DNA of 64,000 nt, taken from positions 38,068,001-38,132,000 of the forward strand of contig CM114272.1 of the NCBI GenBank assembly GCA_050084515.1, in the 5' to 3' direction. Under the pieces are notes generated by a model. It was not told where the DNA came from. It made no database searches and worked only from the letters and a program-made list of their open reading frames with translations. A program made the position numbers and the translations under genes. Source of the DNA: Blasia pusilla. Lineage: Eukaryota; Marchantiophyta; Marchantiopsida; Blasiales. Each line of letters opens with the position of its first letter. Positions within the stretch are counted from its first letter, which is position 1. Positions 21,250 through 32,350 of this stretch are shown piece after piece.

Positions 21250-22078
21250 TATCTGAATGCACTTTGTGATTTACCTGTTTCTCTTTTCTACGAGGGAAGG
21301 AGTGGATGGAGCTCTAGGTTGAGATGTAGGGGGGATGACGGGAGCACAAATCTGTGGAGGAGGAGAAGGATATTATGCCTAATCGATAATTTCAATTACT
21401 CTGCCTTCTACTATATCAAGGATTATCCAAGGTTCCATTCAAGCCAAATCAGAGGAAGTGCCACAAGCCTCGAGCCAAATCCCAACATAGGTGGTGAACT
21501 CAAGTATGATTATAGTCTTATTAGTAGTCATGAATTTGTATGAGGAGGTCTCGTGGAAATATTCCACTTTCCTGCCCTCCCAAAATTCCCACTCGTATAT
21601 TACCCCGCGCTCAACCATTCAACATGTCCCGCCTGAGAAATTCAAACACGTTGGAAGATTATTCAAGTAGTAATCTGATCGAGAGCTCTTCTTGGTCCAT
21701 AGGCTCCGATCACTCCCAGGCCTTCATTGCGGCCCTCCTTCTACAAGAGAGTGTCTCTTGCAATTGACTGGGGAGACGGAGTGCCAGGAAGAAATTTGAA
21801 ATCGATGTCGGCTGGTTGCCTTCATGTGACGCCGTCTGTCTGTGGACTCCTTAATCGCTTGCTTTTACGTCACTTTCTGTGATCCTTGGCCTTATTCTTA
21901 GTAATTATTATAGCAGGATTGTGGATGGATTAGAGATGGAAATGCGGCTCACGTCATGAACCACTTCCATTTTTTTTGTCGTGCGTATCGTTATGCACAT
22001 ACAAAAAATATCGTTCTGCTACTTTCTTGCAATTTCTTTCTCACTGATGTTGTTTGGATAATTTTTGAATACTCTTAT
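21250..22078. other. Region without a recognised gene
   Basis: No supported coding region or repeat was seen. The 3' end of this stretch is the presumed intron before the transporter exon at 22079. Confidence 0.3.
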
Positions 22079-22131
22079 GAACAGAGAGATGTGATCACGA
22101 CAACGGTAGTTCTCTCATGTGAACTAGTTAA
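22079..22131 (+). pseudogene. Nucleotide-sugar transporter (ROCK1-like) exon fragment
   Basis: After TTATGAACAG the translation RDVITTTVVLSCELVKI matches the second-helix region of ROCK1-type UDP-GlcNAc/UDP-GalNAc transporters (family pattern KEVIVTSSVLTCEIVK). The call is strengthened by two later exons of the same protein at 35992 and 36539, in the same strand and order. No GT donor follows directly, and the exons for roughly the next 90 residues were not found, so the gene is probably broken. Confidence 0.5.
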
Positions 22132-23822
22132 GATACTTCCATAATTTGGTCTGCAGCTTCCTTGCAGATTGACTGATGATTGCTCTCATAGGTGAGAGAG
22201 AACCTTGATGAATTTGACGTCTTGGTAGTCAAGAGAATTTTTTGTTTCCTTTTTTTTCTTGTACTTCACGTGAATTGCATCCATTTGTCATGACGAGAAC
22301 TTCGATTCTCATTTAAAAGCATGACTCTTACTTTCTAAAACACTATCATACCTTAATGTTAGTTTTATGACTTGAGTACACTAAAGAGCAATGCCAAACT
22401 AATATGCAAGTGATAATTCTTATTTCTCTTCATTCTTAGCTCCAATCTTTTGACACACAATTGTGCTCCAAAATTAGAATCTACTTTTGCGGTCTATGTG
22501 GTGGTCGGTTAGCATCTATGCTTTTAATGATGGATCTCACAGACATCCTGGCTTCAGGGCTATATGAACTCCTATCTTTAGGGTTATACATCCAAAAGCA
22601 AATCCATTTATATAGTCCATTCTGACTTGGTGGCAAGTAAATTTACAAATAATACTCCAACCCCTCCAGGACCCGTTGAAATTAGAAGAGTTTGGAGATA
22701 GGCTTTCATATTCTCCAGATTGGAAACTGTTTATTCAAAGCCTTTTTGCATAAGCACCACATGAGTTTCATAAGTTGTGTGTCAAGTAGAACTAGTCTCC
22801 CCCATATTTTGTGATGAAAGAATGCAAAAATGGATATTTTTTGGCAACCTTACAGATGATGTTGTTGGAGATGTAAGTCCAGAGGAGCTATGGGCACCTG
22901 CATATGAAGGTGCCAAGCAAGGTCTCTCTCTCACAGACCTGGTCAGTTCTTCACATTTGTATAGTATCTTTCACATTTCAATTGATTATGTAATTTTCTT
23001 TTGAGATGCCACATGGTCGCAAGTAAGGTTAGAAAGGTAAGTGTAGGGTTGGGCATGAAAGAGTGGAATTCAATAGTAATTCGAGTAACGAGATTTTTCT
23101 GCACTACCCTATTCAAATTGGGTCAAAAGCACTATCATAATAGAAAAAGGCAAGTAGAATAGATTTTGTTGGTTGTTTTTCCAGACTCGGCTCCTTCTTG
23201 GATAGACTTTGCTTCATTTGATAGAACAAAATGTTACTTTCACAGCTTTTCTGTTTCCGATTTAATAGTTAGATGTTATATTGGTACTCTGATATGACAA
23301 GAAACTTTTTAGTTCAAAAAAAATAATTTTAGTTTTCAAAATAGGCACATTAATAATGTGGTTTGCTATTTTACAGCTTGGCAGTCAGTTTTGATAGGAT
23401 ATTGTCCTTTGATGGCTTTCTCTTACGAATTGGGGCCTTACTCAATGCTTCATATTCATTGATAAATTGATCTCACAGATGTGAATGCTCTTTGTGTAAT
23501 CACAGAGAGAAGGAACAATGATGCAGCAAAGAAAGCTGAGTTTGAGGCTCTTTTAAGAAATCATTACAGGGGTCTTGCATCTCAAAGTGCTTTTGTAATT
23601 CCATCTAATTCTTTCTCTTCATCCCTATTCTTGGGTTCCCCACAGAACAATAGCACTATCATGCTCTTTGGGCAACCATTGATATTGTCCAATCTGTCGT
23701 GTGCATACATATTGCTACACAACATACATCATTGTCATCGAACACACACACAAACACACACGATCCCATGCTAACTCATGACATCCATACATAGAGGCGA
23801 AAAGTACCAAAATATCTCCAAT
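22132..23822. other. Intron-like region with two weak candidate exons
   Basis: Two plus-strand stretches look coding: about 22790-22931 (FGNLTDDVVGDVSPEELWAP, then YEGAKQGLSLTDL, followed by a GTCAGT donor) and about 23482-23600 after CTCACAG (ITERRNNDAAKKAEFEALLR). They could join in frame, but I do not recognise the protein. A CA-rich microsatellite lies at 23742-23762. Confidence 0.25.
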
Positions 23823-24334
23823 AAAGTAAGATCCAATCTCTCTCTATACCATCTCACACCATAACTCTCAAAGGTGTGCATTCTCTCTCATGTCAAACCA
23901 AACCTACTCTCCTAATGAGAGGCTTGGGTTACACTCACAAGGCAAGGGACCATGGCTCCGCCGCCTTATGCCAAGAGGTTCAACAAAGAGAGAATGAACT
24001 CTCAAGCTCTCTCTCTTGGAGGTATACCCCCTTCCCTCTCCTCAACCCTCTCAAGGGTAACCTATGCTCATAGATCACCTCCTTGGCTCTTGACCTGCTA
24101 TAGCAGGTCAAGGACCACTTCCTAAGTGGAAAGGCAACTATCCCCAACATGGAAACTTACCCGAAATAGTAAGTTTCTCTATATGGCTCCAAATGAGACG
24201 AAACGAAGGAGAAACCTGCTCTCTCAGGTTTCTCAGGGCCTCAGAAGGTCATCCTCGACCTCCTGGGCCTCTCCTCCACTACTCGTGCAGAAGCTCTGCT
24301 AGATCCCACCGATCTATCCTAATAGTCGTGATAA
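23823..24334 (-). repeat. Gypsy-DNMT LTR fragment, inverted
   Basis: Read on the minus strand from 24334, this begins TATCACGACTATTAGGATAG and follows the LTR at 37522-38030 (GATCGGTGGGATCTAGCA, CATTTGGAGCCATAT, TGACATGAGAGAGA...) to the segment GGATCTTACTTTA. Only about the first 510 bp of the LTR are present; no internal sequence is attached. Confidence 0.75.
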
Positions 24335-24638
24335 ATCCTTCCCCATCACCATCGACCTTTGGACCAACATCCAACTCTTTTGCAGTACCAACTTTCAACT
24401 CTAGCCACCTTAGGTGATCTTAATTTTAAATGTAAATTTTTTCAGCTTCATGGATGAGTTGGTGCAGGGCAATGTGTGTGACCCGGCACAGATTTACTCC
24501 TCCTGATTTTGGCAGTGGATATATCACATTCGAAACTAAGTCCTCATGTGGAAATGCAACCCTGTTTGGGCAGCCCACGAATCTCTTTCTGTAAAGTCCC
24601 TTTTCAAGCACCCCAATTATATCTCAACAAAGTCCATA
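24335..24638. other. Host flank of the Gypsy-2 insertion
   Basis: No gene recognised. The last five bases, CCATA (24634-24638), are the target-site duplicate repeated at 35402-35406. Confidence 0.5.
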
Positions 24639-25813
24639 TGTGATACCCACAATTTTGTAATCTTGAAGAATATATCTTTTTATTCAACGAAGACTCTTGT
24701 ATATTATGATTTTGATTATGATTATCTATTATTATGAAGAAGAATAAGTGAATCACCAAGCTCCAAAGAGAAGGCAAAGAGATAAAGATCAAGGATTTGC
24801 CTTAGAGGAGAATCAAAAGCTGTAAAGAAGTATAAAGGATCAAGCGAAGCTCAATGAAGCTTAGCGAAGCTTAACAAAGTCTAACGAAGCTCAACGAAGC
24901 TCTATATACGAAGTACTTCGCTCTTGAACGAAGCACGAAGCACGAAGAAGAAGGAAGAACTCCGTCCTCCGGAAATTTAGCGCCACGAAGCTCAACATGA
25001 TTGAGATTCGAAACGACACATACTTTAAACAATTAGACTAGGAAAGGGCGCGACCCTTTGTATCAAATTGGTAGTTAGAATAGTTTTGTACCGCGGATTC
25101 ATAGGGATCGTAGGAAAAGCTAAGAGAACCATAGATCTAGGTAGTTACAGATATTGAAGAGACACCAACTTCATCAAGAACGCTTTGGATCATAGAAACG
25201 ATCCTACTCTCGAGAATATTTAAGAAACAGGACAGAAGCTATTATCATCATTCGCTCATGAAGTCCTGATGCTGCAGGAATGGTCCGAGCAAGAGAGTTG
25301 TACCCTCTCGAGCTTGTGGATACTTTGAAGTCTTCCAATTCTTGATGGAGTAGTAAAGCATTCATTCATTCATTCTGATGTGCGGTGCTTATGTCTGAAT
25401 ATTCTTTTTGGGTCTGCCGAGTGAAGAGTGAATCACGCGAACCTTTCTCATCAATGGAATAATCAATATAAAGTTGTATGAAATCTGTTTGACAGAGAGT
25501 AACCCGCCCCGACGGATTGAGTTCTGAAAGTAGGAGAAGCCAGCTTTATTCTTGAGGTCTCTGTGAGGTTCCGAGATGTCGAGAGAACAAATTGCCTGAG
25601 CGTCCTTTAAACTCCACTCGAGAGAATTGAAGAAGAAAACATAAGTACTAAGAAGGATCGGAAGATGATACTGGAATACTACATTTGAATTACATAATCA
25701 ATTACACTTTTACAACATAATCATCACCTTATACTCTCTTTTCATCCAACAATGATCCTCTTGGGGATCGAACTCTACAATTGACTGTAAATAAGAAACA
25801 CTTAGACGTTACA
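24639..25813 (+). repeat. Gypsy-2 5' LTR
   Basis: Starts TGTGATACCCACAATTTTG and ends CTTAGACGTTACA. It contains a run of decamer-like CGAAGCTCAA/CGAAGCTTAA repeats (about 24845-24960) and a purine-rich central part. The 3' LTR differs by point changes and small indels. Confidence 0.92.
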
Positions 25814-25830
25814 TATAGTCGAAGACTTTT

Positions 25831-25850
25831 TGGCGCCGTTGCCGGGGATC
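25831..25850 (+). promoter_or_regulatory. Primer binding site, tRNA-Asp type
   Basis: TGGCGCCGTTGCCGGGGATC lies 17 bp after the LTR. It is complementary to the 3' end of plant tRNA-Asp, the primer used by Athila-like elements. Confidence 0.85.
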
Positions 25851-26215
25851 ATATCCTTGGCTGAGAAGGGAGAGAAAGACCCATGGGGAAGCAGGGAACG
25901 GAGAAAGAAGCTTCGCTCCTAGACAACCCACATTCTAATTCTTACTAAAGACCATCAGCTAGCTCTAGCGACCCCTGTAAGACAATGTATGCTTGAAGAT
26001 AACAATACAGTTGCTGCATTTGTGCTAGAGAAGATAGGCCAACTAATTAGAATGGTCAAAGAACCGGTCGCCGAATGGTGCTTCGCCCATGAACGATAGT
26101 TGTACTTGGTGAAAACCCGGTACTTCTGTCTATGGAAGGAAAACCTGGCAGGAAGCATAGGAGCACCAGGCACCCTCTTGTAGATGTAAAAAGAATCAGT
26201 AGTTAACCTCCATCC

Positions 26216-27470
26216 ATGGACCCTTACCCTATCGCCACCGTGGGGGTGATCGCGAGTTGCCAAATCCCCCAAGAGACTTATGGAAGGCTCTCAGCCCTCT
26301 TTGCGAGAGCAGCGAGCCGATCGGGTATGAGAGGCGGCGAGGAACAAGAACCGGCTTGAGACCCCTTGGTTCGTCTCGAGTCTTCGTCCTCGTCCGTCGG
26401 CGAAGACCAAGAAGAAAGAAAGGACAAATTCCCTACTACGCCCCCGCCGATTCGCGATCGGACGAAGAGTCGTAAATCTTGGGACCCCTTTGAGAGTCGG
26501 GAGCGAGGAGCCGATCAGAGCACCTCGGCGGCACCTTTACCTCCTCCCTCTCGAGCATCAAGCCCGGGAGCCAGCAGGAGAGCAGTGCCCATGGCCAACA
26601 CTAGAAAAACTCTGCTAAGGTACCCCACCTTTGCTGGAGGCCGACGAGACGATGTGGATAACTTTGTTCTTGAATTCACCTATGTTGCAAGAGCCAACGG
26701 GGAAGGGGCAGAGGAGGATTTGTTACGAGTCTTTCCAGGCCTGCTCAAGAAGCGAGCAAGCCAGTGGTACGAAGGTCTCGGAGCAGAAGTCACGGAAACC
26801 TGGAAAGGGGTCTTGGAATCCTTCCTACACGAGTTCCGCGACTTGGAGTTCGAGGATAGGCTTCTTACAAAGCTTTGCGACCTGAAGCGAAGAAAGAAGG
26901 AAACTCTCCGGGAATATACCCAATGGTTGCGGAGCCTTGTGAATAAGCTAGAACACACGACTACCTCTCAATTGGTAGATTGGTTCGTGTCTGGCTTGTC
27001 CAAAGAAATGGATCGGTATTGCCGGAGAGGCCAACGGATTCCCCGGAGGCGTCATAGCCTCGCGAGGCGCATTTAAGCCTCGAAAAGTCCCGCCGAACAC
27101 GAAGACGGCGTCACCAACGAAGAGGGGCGTCGCAAACTAGTGCTTTGTCCGAAGACGAAGCGTCCTCCACCGACACGGAATCCTCTACAGAGGATTCATC
27201 TGAGTCCTCGTACTCGGAGTAGGAGGTAAAAGCTAAGACGAAAGGGAAGAGCAGACGTCATCGCTCCCCCAAGCACCAGACCAAAACCCGACCAAGTACC
27301 AAGCGTCGTCCTCAGCAGTCGGAAAGTCCAGTAAGAGGGACGGCAAGGAAGGCCGGAAAGTCGGCCATGGAGGAACTCAGTAAACAAATGGCTGAGTTGA
27401 AGGTACATCGCGCCCGAAGGACCCCAGAAGACGACCCGGGCTGATGAGGCCCAACGTTTGGTGTAGTAGT
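26216..27470 (+). pseudogene. Gypsy-2 Gag (capsid part), frameshifted
   Basis: Begins with ATG at 26216 (DPYPIATVGV), also the start in the minus-strand relative at 50849. A basic/Pro-rich head is followed by the capsid core: MANTRKTLLRYPTFAGGRRD (from 26591), FVLEFTYVARANGEGAEEDL, RASQWYEGLGAEVTETWKGV and LREYTQWLRSLVNKLEHTTT (about 26910-26970). This is the Retrotrans_gag-type fold of plant Gypsy elements. A one-base loss near 27037 shifts the frame, so the 26366-27076 frame ends early; the expected C-terminal sequence continues in another frame to the first zinc knuckle CSSCGTQGHTVQEC (about 27465-27506). Confidence 0.75.
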
Positions 27471-27506
27471 TGTGGAACCCAGGGGCATACTGTACAAGAA
27501 TGCCCT

Positions 27507-28892
27507 GCTCAGAGGGATCTAGGGTGGGTCCAGGAAGAGGCCCCTATTGAAGAAGGATAGTATGAACCAGAACAGTGGGAAGGGTGCTATGTCGTGCAAG
27601 CGGTGCCACCCCCAAACCTTGGAAGAAGCTGGATCACGCGGTATGTACCTCCGGAATACGGGGAACAGAGACCCCTGAGACATATTATGGGTGCGGCGGC
27701 CTTCACGCCACCCATCAAGAGAAATTGTTGTTATAACTGCGGCGCAGCAGACCACTGGGCCAATAATTGCCCAAACCCGAAGCGACCGGTGGGACTCAAT
27801 CCCTTATGCGGGAACTGCAAGAAGGGCGGGCACACTGCCATGGAATGCCCGGAGCCTAAGGTCCCACGTTTTTTGGTCACGTATGTAAATACTCCAGCGG
27901 CTCAACCTGAGCCCAAGAACGATGTAAATGTACAACTGGTCCGGGTGGAAGAAGTAGTGTCCCCGAGACCAAAGCGAGTCACCATCAGCGAGGAAGACTC
28001 GACCCAAGGGGCCAACGAAGAATCATCGGACTGGCCCAAAGAATTTCAAGAAACAGTGTTGGCGGTCACCACGAGATCAAAGAGTCAGACCGCGGGGACC
28101 CCAAAGGTAAAGAAGGGTGCTTCGTCTTCGCGCGAAGCTGGGGAGCCCAAGAACAAAGCGATGAACACCTTACGTGCCGGAAAGGCCATCCTCAAAGGCG
28201 ATGTGGACCCGGCCTTTGACCGAAGTCATCCGAAATACTTCCATCAGGACGTGGAGGACCAGGTCCATGCTCAAGTGCGGGAGGCCCAAAAACCAGAGGG
28301 GAAACAGACCCCAGAGAAGCCAAAGGCCAACCCAAGTACAACAGTCCAAGCCATGGCGACATCACCACTGGTCCTAGAAGCGTACGATTTACTGAGGGAC
28401 TTGGCGTCAACCCCGGCCAACATTACCCTGCTGCAGTTGCTAATGGATAACCCAGTATACGGAAAAATCTTGCAGCAGTGGAAAATCAGCCGCAAAAGAC
28501 CCAGGAAGGCGGCGAAGCAGCTGCCATTGGTGGACCCGTTCCGTATCGAGGTCGAGGACTTGGGAGCCCCCGAAGTGGAGGTGGAGATTGAGGGCCATAC
28601 TATTAAGAAGGTCCCCATTGATTCCGGAAGCGGAATCAATATTATGACGGAGCAAACAGCTCGGGCCCTAGGGTACACAGTGTACGAGCCCACGGACAAG
28701 TACTTGCGGTTTGCGGATCAATCCCGGAAGAGACCCCTCGGACAGCTCACGCAAATTCCAACCATGCTCGGGGGGGTGTTGTTTATGTTGGACTACTTAG
28801 TCTTGCAGCCCCTGACCGCGACGGGCTATCCTTTGCTCATCGGAAGACACTGGCTATATGGCGCGAGAGTAACTACAGATTGGAAAAGGTGA
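27507..28892 (+). CDS. Gypsy-2 nucleocapsid zinc knuckles and aspartic protease
   Basis: The open frame 27594-28892 encodes two CCHC knuckles, CYNCGAADHWANNC (about 27729-27770) and CGNCKKGGHTAMEC (about 27807-27848), both CX2CX4HX4C. A long charged linker follows, and then the protease with the catalytic segment VPIDSGSGINIMTEQ (about 28611-28655) and the closing strand TGYPLLIGRHWLYGA (about 28820-28865). The protease processes Gag-Pol; the knuckles bind element RNA. The frame ends at TGA 28890, where the minus-strand relative at 48051-49364 reads on; the TGA follows WKR and replaces an Arg codon. Confidence 0.8.
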
Positions 28893-30050
28893 TGTTTCAC
28901 GTTCCGGGCGCCGAATCAGGACTCTAAGCGACTCATCAAGCTGTCGTGGAAATCTCGACCACCCCAAGGAGAGACGCCACCGACTGACGACGGCTATACG
29001 TCAGATCAAGACAACACCACCGCTACTGAGTCCTCGTCCAATGTATATTATTTAGAATGTTATGAAATAGACGAGGAGGCAGTACCCTCCAAGCCAAGGT
29101 CGGCTCGTGAGGAAGAGAAGCTAGGTCATAGCACCTTCCAGTTCACAGAAAACATGGTTCAGGAGCAGGACTATGTCCAGGTCAATATTGCAGATCAAAA
29201 ATCTCTACGCCTTTCAGCGGATTTGTCTCCTACCACACTTATAAAATATAAAAGACTACTGTTTGAGTATTTGGATGTCTTTGCATACTCTATGGATGAA
29301 ATGAGAGGCATTCCCGCACAATATGGTGAACACCGAATTGATCTTAAAGAAGGCGCGGTCCCGGTGCAAATGCGACAATATCAACTGAACCCAAAGTACT
29401 CATTGTTAGTTAAGGACGAGATCGATCAGCGTCTCGAGGCAGGAATAATCTATCTGGTGTCAAGTAGCAAGTGGGTGTCGCCCATCGTAATTGTGCCTAA
29501 AAAACAAACGGGTAAAATCCGAGTGTGCCAGGACTATCGGAAATTAAATGCGGCCACCTTAAAAGACCACCATCCTCTACCTTTCACTGACAATATTTTG
29601 GATAAAGTGGCCAGGCACGAGCGTTATACCTTCTTGGACGGATATTCGGGGTACAACCAGGTATCCATACGAGAAAAGGATCGTCCCCTCACAACGTTCA
29701 CGACGGACTGGGGAACTTTCGCATATCACGTAATGCCTTTTGGGTTGTGCAATGCCCCAACTACTTTCCAACGGATGATGATCTCCATCTTCCAGGAGTA
29801 TCTTCGGAAGTTCGTCGAAATCTTTTTAGACGATTTTTGTATCTTTAGCACGGAGGCCGAGCATCTTGAAAAGTTAGAGTTAACATCAGACGTTGTCGCT
29901 GGTGCATTTGTCCCTTCATCCGGACAAATCCTATATCGCTATGAAACAAGGAATTCTGCTACCGAGTGTCGGCGCAAGGAATTGAGGTTGACAAGGCCAA
30001 GGTGGATATTATCGTCGCATTGGAACCACCTACTAATCTCCGGGAATTGA
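28893..30050 (+). pseudogene. Gypsy-2 reverse transcriptase
   Basis: Converts element RNA to DNA. The open part 29154-30050 begins MVQEQDYVQVNIADQKSLRL. RT motifs are seen in order: WVSPIVIVPKKQTGKIRVCQ (about 29470-29530), DYRKLNAATLKDHHPLP, FLDGYSGYNQVSIREKDR (about 29623-29680), FAYHVMPFGLCNAPTTFQRM and the catalytic box VEIFLDDFCIFSTEAEHLEK (LDDF at about 29827-29841). After LEKLELT small indels shift the frame; the correct continuation (RVSAQGIEVDKAKVDIIVAL, about 29960-30010) is in another frame. The minus-strand relative is intact across this point. Confidence 0.8.
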
Positions 30051-31508
30051 GAGGATTCTTGGGACATGTCGGGTATTATCGACGGTTCATTAAAGATTAC
30101 GCGGTAAAAGCGGGCGCTCTTATTGCATTACTTAAGAAGACCACCGAATGGGAGTGGACACCAGCGTGCCAAGTGGCATTCGACACTTTAAAAGACGCAT
30201 TGCAAAAGGCTTGCAGCGCCGGTCCCCGATTGGACCAAACCCTTCCACGTGTATGTGGACACGTCCTCATTTGCCATTGGAGTAGTGCTCAGCCAATTGG
30301 ATGAGCACAAACATGATTTTCCAATTTACTACGCCGGCCGACAACTATCGGCGGCAGAGCAGAAATATACAACCACCAAACGAGAGGCGTTAGGCATGGT
30401 CTTCTCGTGTAAAAAGTTCCGACACTATTTATTAGGGCACGAATTTGTCTTTCACGTGGATCATTTTGCACTCAGACCCTTAATGGTGAAAGCCAACCTG
30501 TTAGGACGCGTTGCACAGTGGATCTTGTTGCTACAAGAATTCACATTCGATGTTGTGACCCGTGCCGGCAAGGTGCATACCAATGCCGATTTCGTGTCCC
30601 GGTTGAGGATGACAAACGAGGACCTCACCCAATCTGTCGATGATACATTTTTCGATGAAGATCTATTCCAGATAACAGAGGAACGGTTGAGCCAGTCGTT
30701 TTATGAGGATATTCTGCGGTTTCTAATGACTCTGCGACTTCCTGCCTCGATGACAGCGGAAGAACGCACGGTTTTTTTACATCGGATAGGCCCTTATGAG
30801 ATCTGTCAAGGGGTATTATTCAAATTAGGTGCTGATGAAGAGCATCGAAGATGCTTGGAAGCTGAAGAGGTTCCCCAGGTCATCAGAGCTCTGCATATGG
30901 CTGATTCTGGTGGACACTATGCGGTAAAAAATACCGTGAAGAAAAATTTGGCCGCACGATATTGGTGGCCGACTATGTACAAAGACGTAGGTAATTTTAT
31001 TCGGAGTTGTGATGCCTGCCAAAGAGGAGGTCGACCCACGGCGACTACGCGGTGGCCTTTGGTCCCCATCATGCCCCTAGCTCCTTTTGAAAAATGGGGC
31101 ATTGACTTCGTAGGCCCTATCTCCCCGGCCACTCGCCAAACCTGGCGGAAGTATATTCTTATCGCCACGTACTATTGTGCTAAGATGGTTGAAGCAGTAG
31201 CCACGCGGAAAGATGACAGCGCAACAGTGGCTAAGTTTTTAAACGAGATGATTATCACGCGTTATGGCTGTCCGTTGGAACTAGTAAGTGACCGGGGCAT
31301 GCACTTCCTGAACCAAACTATTGAGTCTCTCACTTCCCACTTTCTCATTAAGCATCGGAAAACCACTCCCTACAACCCTAAAGCCAACGGGTTGACGGAA
31401 AAATCGAATAGCCTCATTTGCCGAATATTGAATCGATTAACGGTAACCTATTCCTATGATTGGGACACAAAAATTGCCCCTGAGATTATGGGCGCATCGA
31501 AACAGTGA
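29966..31508 (+). pseudogene. Gypsy-2 RT thumb, RNase H and integrase core
   Basis: The first frame (29966-30304) carries the RT thumb LRELRGFLGHVGYYRRFIKD. The second (30249-31508) carries RNase H: VYVDTSSFAIGVVLSQLDEH (D at about 30255), TTTKREALGMVF (E) and FHVDHFALRPLM (D). It goes on to integrase with the HHCC zinc module HMADSGGHYAVK...SCDACQRGG (about 30893-31035) and the DDE residues in WGIDFVGPIS (D about 31100), LVSDRGMHFLNQT (D about 31290) and YNPKANGLTEKSNS (E about 31398). A frameshift lies near 31470. Confidence 0.8.
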
Positions 31509-31971
31509 GAAGGTGACGACAAAATACACCCCGTTCTTCCTGACTTATGGCGTACATCCCTTAACACCTATTCAATGGGCGTTGCCCACTTATCGGGTAT
31601 TGGAGGGCACAAGAACGGAAGCTACAGAAAAAGTTATCGAACACAGGAATGAGACCCTAGTGGAGTTGGAAGAAGCACACATGCTCGCGTTACGCCGGAC
31701 AGCCCAAGTGCAAAAAGAACGTAAGAAACGTTACGATCGACATCTCCGGCCACAATCTATCAATGTTGGCGACTTAGTGCTATTGTATGATAACCGGCGA
31801 CTAAAGTTCCCCGGAAAATTAAAATTAAATTGGATGGGACCCTACCGGGTATTGGCCATCTATGATAATGGATCCCTCCAATTAGAAACCTTACACGGAG
31901 AATCCCTGCCCACGCGAGTCAATGGAATGCATGTGCGCCGGTATTATGAGCCCGAACCTGAGGATCATTGA
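31456..31971 (+). CDS. Gypsy-2 integrase C-terminal part with GPY module
   Basis: This frame continues integrase: LRLWAHRNSEKVTTKYTPFF, YGVHPLTPIQWALPTY, a helix, INVGDLVLLYDNRRLKFPGK and LKLNWMGPYRVLAIYDNGSL (GPY box near 31838), ending EPEPEDH and TGA (31969). No chromodomain follows the GPY module, which separates this element from chromoviruses. It overlaps the preceding frame by about 50 bp because of the frameshift between them. Confidence 0.75.
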   Translation: MIGTQKLPLRLWAHRNSEKVTTKYTPFFLTYGVHPLTPIQWALPTYRVLEGTRTEATEKVIEHRNETLVELEEAHMLALRRTAQVQKERKKRYDRHLRPQSINVGDLVLLYDNRRLKFPGKLKLNWMGPYRVLAIYDNGSLQLETLHGESLPTRVNGMHVRRYYEPEPEDH

Positions 31972-31974
31972 AAA

Positions 31975-32190
31975 ATGAGGAAGGGGGTAGGCAAACGCCC
32001 CGTGCTTCGCGAACTCACGAAGCACAGAAGATATACCGTGCTTCGCAAAGTCACGAAGCATAGAAGTTCAAGATATACCGTGCTTCACGAAGTCACGAAG
32101 CACTGAGGTTCCAGACAGCCCATGCTTCGCGAAGCAGCGAAGCGCAGGAAGTGAGGAGGGGGAAGCGTGGCGAAGCCGTGAAGCGCCCAC
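31975..32190. repeat. Tandem short palindromes GCTTCG..CGAAGC
   Basis: Near-copies of GTGCTTCGCGAACTCACGAAGC follow one another at about 32008, 32039, 32080 and 32122, each an inverted repeat of TGCTTCG/CGAAGCA around a 5-8 base centre. The CGAAG core is the one that also forms the decamer run in the LTRs. Confidence 0.7.
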
Positions 32191-32350
32191 TTTCTTGTTA
32201 CAGCCTTGGCGCCACGACCAAGAACGGACAAGGGGGGAGCGGACTATAAGAGCAGTCTGGCGTAACCAAGCGGGTATTTTCATGGACGGGATCACCACGA
32301 AGTTGCGTAGCAGGCCAAAGCGCGGTGTCTATCGAGATCGACCTAGCAAC

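Noticed and set aside
31800-31971. Chromodomain after integrase in Gypsy-2
   Set aside because: Only the GPY module is present before the stop; no chromodomain pattern follows.
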